From JBEKLJ01 sp050010255 (GTDB lineage Bacteria; Acidobacteriota; Terriglobia; Bryobacterales; Bryobacteraceae), in the NCBI GenBank assembly GCA_050010255.1, contig JBEKLJ010000091.1:1-13188 (forward strand): a stretch of 13,188 bases of DNA, given 5' to 3'. The notes under the pieces are model-generated. The model did no database searches, was not told the origin of the DNA, and worked only from the letters and a program-made list of their open reading frames with translations. Below are positions 6,930 to 12,869 of this stretch, piece after piece. The first letter of the stretch is position 1. Each line of letters opens with the position of its first letter. Position numbers and translations under genes: made by a program.

Positions 6930-7901
6930 ATGGCACTGATCGAGCAGTCTAGTATAGTAAGACCTTTGCCAACCAGATTGCTTCACCGTGTGGCAGTCAT
7001 CGGACCGCGGCGCCGCCGGACGGGCACGGGGCCTTTTGTCGCGGAGTTTCTCCAGCAAGCCGGCTGCTCGGTTGTGGGCTGGGACCGCGCCGACGCGCGC
7101 CGCTGGCTGGCTCCGGAATCGCCCGAGCCCGGCGTCGAGGCCGTTGCGATCTGCTCCCCGGCCGAGACCCATCTCGACTACCTCGAGGCCGCTCTGGCAA
7201 AGCGACTGCACGTCTTCTGTGAAAAGCCGATTCTGTGGCCCGCGGATCATTCCTGCGCCGCCTTCGAGAAGCTGATCGCCAGGCTCGCCCCGGCCCTCGA
7301 CTCCGCGCTCCGGGACCGGCTGGTCGTGCACGAGAACACGCAATGGGTTTATACTTTCAAGGAGTTCCAGAGGCTGGCGGGGAACCATTGTCTGGGGAAC
7401 ATCCGGCGGTTTCGGTGTGAGCTGTCGCCATCGAGCGGAACCGCGCCGGAGATGCTCATGGAATGTTGCGCGCATGCCAACTCGCTGTCGCTCCAGTTGG
7501 GCTGTTCCGGCATGGAGGACCTGCGGATGAGCTTCGAGCGCGGAGACGGCGGTCGTGGCGCCGTGTTGGACACGGGCTTCCACAGTCGTGGCGCCTCCGG
7601 CGTTCCGGTCGAGGTCGAGTATCACTTCGCCCAGCAGATCAGCCAGCCACGCGCCGCGGCCTTTGAGATCAATGACCTGCGCGTCGAGCGGCGGATCGAG
7701 ATGAGCGGCTACCGGGTCTTTCTGAAGTTCGGCTCCCAGGAGCATGCCATCCGCGATCCGCTTCAGTCTTCCCTGGAAGACTTCCTGGCAAAGATCTCCG
7801 GAGCAAACCGCCGCCCGGATCCCTCCATCCTGCCCAACATCCGGATGTCGTGCTCTTTGTTGAACGCCTGTCCCGGTTCCCCGGAGGCAGCGCATGCATG
7901 A
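6930..7901 (+). CDS. Gfo/Idh/MocA-like oxidoreductase
   Basis: 323 residues from ATG 6930. The N-terminal Rossmann domain starts VAVIG (21-25), but the usual GxGxxG is replaced by GPRRRRTGTGPFVAEF (25-40), with arginines inserted before GTG. AVAICSPAETH (71-81) and VFCEKP (95-100) are the classic family motifs; the CEKP lysine contacts substrate in relatives. ECCAHANSL (178-186) occupies the place of the catalytic histidine helix. The C-terminal domain is divergent and short against the usual 330-390 residues. Members oxidise or reduce sugars and sugar nucleotides with NAD(P). No ribosome site precedes ATG 6930; TTG 6966 or 6978 may be the true start. The gene overlaps the radical SAM gene by 8 bases, so both are probably one operon. 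The frame is also open far upstream, antisense to GT9, which I discount. Confidence 0.82.
   Translation: MALIEQSSIVRPLPTRLLHRVAVIGPRRRRTGTGPFVAEFLQQAGCSVVGWDRADARRWLAPESPEPGVEAVAICSPAETHLDYLEAALAKRLHVFCEKPILWPADHSCAAFEKLIARLAPALDSALRDRLVVHENTQWVYTFKEFQRLAGNHCLGNIRRFRCELSPSSGTAPEMLMECCAHANSLSLQLGCSGMEDLRMSFERGDGGRGAVLDTGFHSRGASGVPVEVEYHFAQQISQPRAAAFEINDLRVERRIEMSGYRVFLKFGSQEHAIRDPLQSSLEDFLAKISGANRRPDPSILPNIRMSCSLLNACPGSPEAAHA
6951..6956 (-). promoter_or_regulatory. Possible -10 box of the GT9 gene in a divergent region
   Basis: The reverse strand reads TATACT at 6956-6951, in the only A+T-rich patch between the GT9 and Gfo/Idh genes. A transcript starting near 6944 would include the Shine-Dalgarno sequence used by TTG 6901. 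I see no good -35 hexamer at 16-18 bases. The forward strand reads TATAGT at 6953-6958, so the same patch could serve the rightward genes. Tentative. Confidence 0.3.
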
Positions 7902-9090
7902 TTTCAGGGCGAAGCTGTCCGATCCTCGCGTCGCCCCATCCGTGGAGCACTACCTGGAGCGCGCACGCCGGCGCAGAGGCTCGCTGTCGCCGGCCGATCC
8001 AGCGCCCGCGGACGCCGCGTACGGCCCGGTGTCGATCAATCTGGATCTCACCCTAGCCTGCGATTACCGCTGCGGCCACTGCATCGACTCCAAGTTGTTG
8101 AACGCCGGACGGCAGTTGGAGCTCGACACGGTGCTCGCCACGCTCGATGTGCTGACCCAGCGTGGGCTGCGGTCGGTCATCCTCATCGGGGGAGGCGAGC
8201 CGACTCTCCACCCGTTCTTCGAGCAGGTGGTTGCCAGGATCAAGGAGCTGAACGTTGCGTGCGCCATCTCGAGCAATGGCGCTCACAACCACAGGATCGC
8301 CGGCATCGCCTCCCTGCTTGCACCTGGGGACTGGGTGAGGCTGTCCCTGGACGCGGGCGCGGAGGAAACCTTCCAGGCTCTGCACCGGCCGAGGAAGCCC
8401 GTCACCCTAGAACACATCTGCCAGACCGCGGCCGCGCTGAAGCTGAAGGCGCCGCAAGTGCAGCTTGGCTTCTCCTTCGTGGTGATGTGGCACAGCCCCG
8501 GCCAGGCGTTCAGTCCCGTGGTCAGCAATGTGGGCGAGATGGCGGCGGCCGCCGTGCTGGCCAAGGAGCACGGCTTCGACTACATCTCGTTCAAGCCGAT
8601 GCTGGTGCGCGATCCCCAGCGCGCCGAAGTCGTCAACCTGGGCCAGCCGGGGCGCGACACAGCCGCCCTGCGGGAGATTCACGACGGGTTGCGGGCCGCG
8701 CAGAGCGTGGCCGGCGGCTGCTTCAGGGTCGTGCCCAGCCGGAACCTGATGGCTTTGCTGGAGGGTTCGGCCCTGGAGAGAAGCGCCCTGCAGCCCACCG
8801 AGTGCCACATGCAGCAATTCCGGCAGGTGGTCACCCCCGATGGGGTCTTTGCCTGCCCCGCCCACCGCGGAAACCAGCACAGCCGTTTCGCCGGCTGCTC
8901 CGGCTACCGAACGCCCGAGGCATTCCACGAAACCGCGCGCGCGGCCGAGCTCCAGATCGAGCGTTTCGATGCCGCGGTCGAATGCCGCCGCGTCACCTGC
9001 ATCTACAACGAAGCCAACTGGTGGCTCGAAGACCTGATTGAATCCGGGCAGCCGCTGCAACCATCCGTCGCCGCGGACTTCTTCCTTTGA
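7894..9090 (+). CDS. Radical SAM enzyme with C-terminal cysteine cluster
   Basis: 398 residues. Start ATG 7894 is fixed by GGAGG (7883-7887) 6 bases upstream, inside the end of the Gfo/Idh gene. C56, C60 and C63 form CxxxCxxC (CDYRCGHC), the [4Fe-4S] site that reductively cleaves S-adenosylmethionine. GGGEPTLHP (99-107) is the SAM-binding GGE-type motif, and SNGAHN (127-132) and LSLDAG (150-155) are further barrel motifs. After residue 300 come C304, C321, C335, C364 and C369, with CPAHRGNQ and CIYNEANWW around two of them. This could ligate a second cluster as in SPASM/twitch enzymes, but spacing is not the textbook one. No short peptide substrate gene lies next to it; flanking sugar genes suggest a carbohydrate substrate, which is inference. 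It converges with the GT2 gene across 24 bases. Confidence 0.9.
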   Translation: MHDFRAKLSDPRVAPSVEHYLERARRRRGSLSPADPAPADAAYGPVSINLDLTLACDYRCGHCIDSKLLNAGRQLELDTVLATLDVLTQRGLRSVILIGGGEPTLHPFFEQVVARIKELNVACAISSNGAHNHRIAGIASLLAPGDWVRLSLDAGAEETFQALHRPRKPVTLEHICQTAAALKLKAPQVQLGFSFVVMWHSPGQAFSPVVSNVGEMAAAAVLAKEHGFDYISFKPMLVRDPQRAEVVNLGQPGRDTAALREIHDGLRAAQSVAGGCFRVVPSRNLMALLEGSALERSALQPTECHMQQFRQVVTPDGVFACPAHRGNQHSRFAGCSGYRTPEAFHETARAAELQIERFDAAVECRRVTCIYNEANWWLEDLIESGQPLQPSVAADFFL

Positions 9091-9092
9091 GG

Positions 9093-9110
9093 CCGGCGTC
9101 CATGCGCCGG
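9093..9110. terminator. Short hairpin between convergent genes
   Basis: CCGGCG (9093-9098) and CGCCGG (9105-9110) pair around a 6-base loop within the 24-base gap between the radical SAM (+) and GT2 (-) stops. Position suits a shared terminator, but the stem is short and no T-run follows on either strand. Confidence 0.35.
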
Positions 9111-9114
9111 GTGT

Positions 9115-10056
9115 TCACATGGCCACTCCTCCTTCCGGCCTGTCATCGCCGCCCTCGCTCCGAGGACCGGGCTTGAGGCTGTCCACGACGATGAGCGCCA
9201 CCGCGCGCACGGCCAGAATGGCGGCCGCCACGTAGCGCCGCGGGTTCCAGCGCCCCAGGCCGTGGTGCAGGCAATACCAGCGATAAGCCGCCCGGTGAAA
9301 CCGCCCGATGTGCCTGCGCCGCACGCGCCGCGTGCGCAGACCGCTGCCCGCGCCCTCGTAGTGGATGATCTTCGACTGCGGATGCAGCCAGACCGTGTAC
9401 CCAGCCTTCCGGCAGCGGCTGCAGATCACCATCTCGTGGAAGTAGTAGAAGTCCTCCGCCAGGCCGCCCGATTCAAAGAACGCCGGACGCCGCACCAGCA
9501 TCGCCGCGGCCGAAATCCAGTCCACCAGGTACGGCTCGGCCGAGTTCACGCGGTCGGAAAGCAGGTAGCGCCTGGCCCACCGCGCCTTTGGAAACAGCCG
9601 CGTCAGGACCGACTTGCGCCCGAAGAGCGCGTTCATGGGGCCGGGGAACCTCCGGCCGGAGGAGAACTGGTCCGTGCCGTCGATGTTCAGCAGGCGGCTG
9701 CCGATCATGCCGGCCTCGGGGTGGGCGTCCATCCATTCCACCAGCCGCGGAATGGCGTCATCCTGGACCAGAATGTCGTCGTTCAGGAACAGCAGGTAGC
9801 GCCCGGCCGCCTTCCGCGCGGCCAGGTTGCCCGCCGGGCAGAAACCGATGTTCTTCCCGATCGCCAGCACCTGCACGCTGGGGTAGGATTCGCGCAGCAG
9901 TTCCAGGGTCCCGTCGGTCGAGCCGTTGTCGGCCACGATGATCTCGCGCGTGACGTCGCGCCACGGCCCCCGCTCCAGCGTCTCCAGGCAGTCGCGCAGG
10001 AACCGCTTCGAGTTCAGGCTGATGATGATGGCCGAGACATCCACGGGCGCCTTCAT
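9115..10056 (-). CDS. Glycosyltransferase family 2
   Basis: 313 residues, GT-A fold. Seen: SAIIISLN (8-15) as first strand, DNGSTDGT (43-50) for nucleotide binding, LFLNDDI (89-95) as the DXD-like metal site, ISAAAMLVRR (181-190), and a late HEMVICSRCRKAGY segment (207-220) where relatives have the catalytic ED(x)DL(x)xR; here the second acidic residue is not present, so the base may be E208. A basic stretch (about 241-250) and a weakly hydrophobic helix (about 275-293) near the C-terminus suggest membrane association. It resembles rhamnosyl- or other hexosyltransferases of O-antigen clusters. ATG 10056 overlaps the flippase stop as ATGA, so the pair is translationally coupled. The frame is open far upstream, overlapping the flippase in another frame; that part is not this protein. 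Confidence 0.9.
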   Translation of the reverse strand: MKAPVDVSAIIISLNSKRFLRDCLETLERGPWRDVTREIIVADNGSTDGTLELLRESYPSVQVLAIGKNIGFCPAGNLAARKAAGRYLLFLNDDILVQDDAIPRLVEWMDAHPEAGMIGSRLLNIDGTDQFSSGRRFPGPMNALFGRKSVLTRLFPKARWARRYLLSDRVNSAEPYLVDWISAAAMLVRRPAFFESGGLAEDFYYFHEMVICSRCRKAGYTVWLHPQSKIIHYEGAGSGLRTRRVRRRHIGRFHRAAYRWYCLHHGLGRWNPRRYVAAAILAVRAVALIVVDSLKPGPRSEGGDDRPEGGVAM

Positions 10057-11333
10057 GGCGTCACCGTCGCGGGCGCCGGCTCGCCCGTGCGTCGCGCTAG
10101 CGCGTAAGCCCAGGCCTGAACGGCCGCCGCTTTCGCGATCCGGTAGAAGCAGGTGATCCAGGCCGCCGCCACGGCGCCGTTCGCCGGAAGAAAGACGAAG
10201 TACGCGACGGCCAGCAACGGGGCCGCGATGCTGTCCACGATCAGGAAGGACCGCGGCCGCGTGAGCATCAGGAAATTCAGAGTCAGTGGGAAGAAAGAGG
10301 CCGCCGCCAGGGTCCCGGGAATGAGGATCAGCACCAAGTCGATCGACAGGGAGTATTTGGCCGGCAGCACCATGGAAAGGACCGGCCTGGCGGCGAACAG
10401 GCCAAGGACCAGCAGGGCGCCCACGGCGAGTCCGATCAACAAATGCAACCGGCGGAACAGCCCGAGGAAGTGGCCGCTCCTGCACGCGGGGAGGATGCGC
10501 GGCAAAAACACCGGGGCCAGGTAGACGCCCAGGACCTCGGGAACGGTGGCGATCGTGAGGGCGGCGCCGTAGAGCCCCAACTGAACCGGGTCGCTCCACA
10601 GAGCCAGCAGGAACACGTCCATCCGCGAGACGATCGAGCTGACGCCGAAGCTCGCCAGGATGGGCCCGCTCTTTCGCAGCACGTCGCGGGCGTCGGGCCA
10701 GCGCGCGCGCACCTGGCTCCAGCCGGCCGCCAGCTTCCCATACACGAAGGCCACCGTGACAATCACCGCCGGAGCGATGGCGAAGCAGGCCAGAATCGAG
10801 ACCGCCGATGCTGCGCCGTGGAACAGCACGAAGCCCACCAGCAGGACGCGCAGGCTCGTGTGCGCCAGGTCGATCCCGGCGAAGACCCGGAAGCGCAGCC
10901 GCGCCTGGAAGTAGAGCTGCACGGAGCGGACCACCAGAATGCAGGCGCCGCCGGCGGTGAGCACGAGGAAGAAGCTGCGGCCGCCCGGCCCGTGCAAGAA
11001 GCGGTATCCCATCCACTCCCCTGCCACGGCGAAGAAGAGCAGGAGCGCCGCCGCCATGGTCAGTTTCAGCCGGATGCTAGCTTTCTCTTGCGGGCGGATT
11101 TGGGCGCCTTCGCACGCTCCCGCGGCCGTGATCAGCCCCATGGTCCCCAGGTCCAGCGCCGTGCCGATCAGGGCGTCGAACAGCGTCAGGCAGTTCAGGC
11201 CCAGACTCAGCGCCCCGTAACCGGCTGGAGCGAGGAACCGGACAGTGTAGATGCGGATCAGGAAGCTGACGGTTCCGCTCAGCAGCTTCGCACTGCCGAC
11301 GGAGAGGATGTCGTGGTGGAGACGCCCGCGCAA
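10053..11333 (-). CDS. Lipid-linked oligosaccharide flippase (Wzx/MATE-like)
   Basis: 426 residues, hydrophobic throughout, with an estimated 12-14 membrane helices. The N-terminus (GSAKLLSGTVSFLIRIYTVRFLAP in two parts, then GYGALSLGLN) matches the polysaccharide biosynthesis/MVF-like exporter family (PF01943/PF13440), where the arginine and the GYG turn after helix 1 are typical. A second repeat begins near SGPILASFGVSSIVSRMDVFLL. It would move undecaprenyl-linked oligosaccharide across the inner membrane. The start is a TTG at 11333 just after an in-frame TAA; no Shine-Dalgarno sequence precedes it and no better start follows before helix 1, so the exact start is unsure. Its 3' end overlaps the GT2 start by 4 bases, making a two-gene leftward operon. 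Confidence 0.88.
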   Translation of the reverse strand: MRGRLHHDILSVGSAKLLSGTVSFLIRIYTVRFLAPAGYGALSLGLNCLTLFDALIGTALDLGTMGLITAAGACEGAQIRPQEKASIRLKLTMAAALLLFFAVAGEWMGYRFLHGPGGRSFFLVLTAGGACILVVRSVQLYFQARLRFRVFAGIDLAHTSLRVLLVGFVLFHGAASAVSILACFAIAPAVIVTVAFVYGKLAAGWSQVRARWPDARDVLRKSGPILASFGVSSIVSRMDVFLLALWSDPVQLGLYGAALTIATVPEVLGVYLAPVFLPRILPACRSGHFLGLFRRLHLLIGLAVGALLVLGLFAARPVLSMVLPAKYSLSIDLVLILIPGTLAAASFFPLTLNFLMLTRPRSFLIVDSIAAPLLAVAYFVFLPANGAVAAAWITCFYRIAKAAAVQAWAYALARRTGEPAPATVTP

Positions 11334-11348
11334 GCCGCAAGTTTAGCA

Positions 11349-11411
11349 CTGGCGCGCTTTGCGCCCAGCCTGATGCGCTTTGCGCCCAGCGTGGTGCGCT
11401 TTGCGCCCGGC
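11349..11411. repeat. Three tandem 21-bp repeats
   Basis: Units at 11349-11369, 11370-11390 and 11391-11411 share GCGCTTTGCGCCC and differ at 2-4 positions; a fourth degenerate unit may follow to 11432. Each contains the inverted repeat GCGC-TTT-GCGC. They lie in the gap between the leftward flippase start and the toxin-antitoxin promoter. One + frame reads a heptad around RFAPS, but I see no gene to support translation. Confidence 0.75.
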
Positions 11412-11484
11412 CTGGCGCGCGATCGAGCTGGCCTGCGCTCCGCGGCGCATCCGGCGCTGGCCCGCGGGCGGCGCTTCAAACGGT

Positions 11485-11513
11485 TTGACGTACACACGAA
11501 TGGTGTGTATACT
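11485..11513 (+). promoter_or_regulatory. Toxin-antitoxin promoter with operator palindrome in its spacer
   Basis: TTGACG (11485-11490) and TATACT (11508-11513) are near-consensus -35 and -10 boxes exactly 17 bases apart. The spacer and the first bases of the -10 box hold a perfect palindrome, TACACAC-GAATG-GTGTGTA (11491-11509). A repressor bound there would block RNA polymerase. The ribbon-helix-helix antitoxin encoded 28 bases downstream is the natural candidate, as expected for autoregulated type II modules. Transcription would begin near 11520. Confidence 0.8.
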
Positions 11514-11540
11514 GCCGGTAGAACATTAGCCTTGACCCTT

Positions 11541-11804
11541 ATGACCAAACGCATCAACATCGTGCTGCCGGTGGAGACCATCAAGGTGCTGGATCGGGTA
11601 GCGTCCAAAGGCAACCGCAGCCGCCTGATTTCCGTGGCCGTCCTGCATTACGTAGGGAGCAAGGCCAAGAGCAATCTGGCCGAAAGACTGAAAGCCGGCG
11701 CCCTGGCCAATGCCAGCCGGGACCTGGAAATCGCCCAGGAGTGGTTTTCCCTCGACGAGGAAGCATGGCAACGCACAAAGCCCGCCAAAAGGCCCGCAAG
11801 GTAA
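11541..11804 (+). CDS. Ribbon-helix-helix antitoxin (MazE/CopG-like)
   Basis: 87 residues. Residues 3-41 (KRINIVLPVETIKVLDRVA, then GNRSRLISVAVLHYV) form a typical RHH unit: an alternating beta strand and two helices, with an N/S/R turn between the helices. The C-terminal half is charged and probably disordered until it wraps the toxin. The pairing with a MazF/PemK toxin whose gene overlaps by 40 bases identifies it as the antitoxin. It should neutralise the toxin and repress the promoter at 11485-11513. ATG 11541 has no clear ribosome site, but it begins exactly at the RHH strand and lies about 20 bases after the predicted transcript start. Long open sequence upstream in this frame is antisense to the flippase and is ignored. 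Confidence 0.87.
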   Translation: MTKRINIVLPVETIKVLDRVASKGNRSRLISVAVLHYVGSKAKSNLAERLKAGALANASRDLEIAQEWFSLDEEAWQRTKPAKRPAR

Positions 11805-12154
11805 GCCCGCCCCGAAGAGGCGACGTCTGCCTGGTCAACTTTGACCCCACCGTCGGCGCCGAGATCAAGAAGACTCGGCCGGCTTTGGTTATCCAAAACG
11901 GCATCGGCAACGAGTACAGCCCCATTACCATCGTTGCGGCCATCACCTCCAAGTTCGATGAGCCGCCCTATCCCACAGAAGTCATCATGGAACCCGAGGA
12001 GTCCGGATTGCCTCTGCGCTCGGCCGTGGTCCTCAACCAGATCCGTTCCATTGACCGCCAGCGCCTGGTGAAGCGCCTCGGCCATGCCGACGCCAGGACC
12101 ATGGACCGCGTGGACAAAGCCATCCAGATCAGCTTGGGGCTGATCGAGTTATAA
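11765..12154 (+). CDS. mazF: MazF/PemK-type endoribonuclease toxin
   Basis: 129 residues. After a basic ~16-residue N-terminal tail, the PemK/MazF fold starts at RRGDVCLVNFDP (17-28). RPALVIQN (38-45), PITIVAAITSK (53-63), LPLRSAVVLNQIRSID (82-97) and a final helix complete the family pattern. The conserved Arg in the RPALV strand and the Ser/Thr of the AAITSK strand are the usual RNA-cleavage residues in the family. It should cut mRNA at short sequence motifs when the antitoxin is lost. ATG 11765 is preceded by GAGGAA (11757-11762) at close spacing and lies inside the antitoxin gene, a 40-base overlap that couples translation. The cut-site specificity cannot be read from sequence. Family assignment is secure. 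Confidence 0.92.
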   Translation: MATHKARQKARKVSPPRRGDVCLVNFDPTVGAEIKKTRPALVIQNGIGNEYSPITIVAAITSKFDEPPYPTEVIMEPEESGLPLRSAVVLNQIRSIDRQRLVKRLGHADARTMDRVDKAIQISLGLIEL

Positions 12155-12200
12155 GCCATCACACACCAGCCATATGCGCATCTCGCGAGTTCAAATGACC

Positions 12201-12277
12201 AACTTCCGGGCGCAGTCTGGTAGCGCACCTGCCTTGGGCGCAGGGGGTCGGCAGTTCGAATCTGCCCGCCCCGACCA
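12201..12277 (+). tRNA. tRNA-Pro(UGG)-like sequence lacking a matching 5' acceptor strand
   Basis: From 12210 the sequence folds as a proline tRNA: D stem GCGC/GCGC, anticodon stem CCTGC/GCAGG with loop CTTGGGC (anticodon TGG), variable loop GGGTC, T stem GGCAG/CTGCC with TTCGAAT loop, acceptor 3' strand CGCCCCG and an encoded ACCA ending at 12277. The 5' acceptor strand should read CGGGGCG, but the bases in that place (12201-12207) are AACTTCC and cannot pair. So this is either a pseudo-tRNA or the 3'-side copy left at an attachment site when an element entered a tRNA-Pro gene. The usual length of 77 is kept only by counting unrelated 5' bases. Confidence 0.72.
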
Positions 12278-12388
12278 TCCGTAAGTAACTCATTCCATTG
12301 CAATGTCCGCTCCCAGCCGGCCTAGCGCCCCTGTAGCGGCCTGTGGAATTTTGGTGGCCTTGGGTGCTTCCGGCAGCTACATTTTTAT

Positions 12389-12628
12389 CTACAGTCTCAG
12401 TCCCGATATGTACTGGGTTGAAAGTTTCCCTCTCAGGTGTGCACCGATGATCTGTCCGTCAGGATGCGCGATCCGTTCACTTTCCGGGTAGCGCGAACAC
12501 GACCAAGGGGAGTCGCCGCCTTCTCGGATGAGCTTCCGGGCATAGTCTTGATCGGTGATGGGAAGGGCTGTTCGCGCCAGGTATCGACCGAAGGGGGCCC
12601 ACAGCGGGCCCCTTCCGGGGCGCGGATG
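12389..12628 (-). pseudogene. Protein-like 3' fragment without a start codon
   Basis: This reverse-strand frame is open for 79 codons between a TGA and a TAG and has no ATG, GTG or TTG start in place. The distal ~60 residues have normal protein composition (for example ITDQDYARKLIREGGDSPW, then SCSRYPESERIAHPDG), unlike the shadow frames around it. It could be the C-terminal remnant of a truncated gene. The proximal part overlaps a hairpin and may not be coding. I do not recognise the family. Confidence 0.25.
12590..12615. terminator. Strong GC hairpin of unclear role
   Basis: GAAGGGGGCCC (12590-12600) pairs with GGGCCCCTTC (12606-12615) around a 5-base loop, with one bulged G. The stem is strong, but no T-run follows on either strand and no intact gene ends nearby. 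It may be a terminator, a repeat arm or a structured RNA remnant. Confidence 0.4.
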
Positions 12629-12822
12629 TCACAGGAATAATAGGAGATCGCTTCTAGACACAGGCCTTACGCGTCATCCCAGTGGCGGGATGGAATTCTT
12701 GTGAGCCTCCGCTTCTCTGGCCTCCTGCAAATCCCACCGCCCCACTTCTGCAAGGATTCGCACAGGCTACGTGTTGAGCCGAGTCTGGATGCCGCCCGCC
12801 ACAATTCCAGCACGTCTTGTAT

Positions 12823-12828
12823 TATAAT
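12823..12828 (+). promoter_or_regulatory. Consensus -10 box of the right-edge gene
   Basis: TATAAT at 12823-12828 is a perfect -10 hexamer in a locally A+T-rich patch, 41 bases before the ATG at 12870. Sequence at the -35 distance (ACAATT/CACAAT region, 12800-12806) is a poor match, so the promoter may be weak or activator-dependent. Confidence 0.5.
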
Positions 12829-12869
12829 CTGCCAAGCAACTGTGGATTCTCTCGAAAGCGAGGACGGCA

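Larger units (their letters stand above)
12278..12869. other. 592-bp stretch without an intact gene, lower G+C
   Basis: No convincing start-to-stop gene on either strand. Base composition drops; 12361-12420 is about half G+C (29 of 60 by my count), against roughly two thirds in the sugar genes. Contents that I can see: a protein-like broken frame on the - strand (12389-12628), a strong hairpin (12590-12615), a small inverted repeat CATCCC/GGGATG (12675-12692), and a -10 box near its right end. The stretch looks like decayed, foreign sequence next to a tRNA. Confidence 0.6.

Noticed and set aside
6465..7895. A 476-codon frame on the - strand across the Gfo/Idh gene and part of GT9
   Set aside because: It overlaps two well-supported genes and shows no domain of its own.
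10443..11540. A long + frame that reads through into the antitoxin gene
   Set aside because: Most of it is antisense to the flippase and has shadow-like composition; recognisable protein begins only at ATG 11541, after the promoter.
11968..12303. A - strand frame that includes a familiar-looking GGQIRTADP segment
   Set aside because: That segment is the antisense translation of the tRNA-Pro-like sequence, a known kind of false gene call.
12203..12549. Recurrence of CTTCCGG near 12203, 12367 and 12533, the outer copies agreeing at about 16 of 21 bases
   Set aside because: The middle copy does not extend the match and the motif is short; not enough to call attachment-site repeats.
12389..12628. 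Resemblance of the fragment's SPWSCSRYPE region to the C-terminal part of peptidase C45 (acyl-CoA:6-APA acyltransferase-like) proteins
   Set aside because: Only a few loosely spaced residues agree and the following part of that domain does not fit, so I do not name a family.
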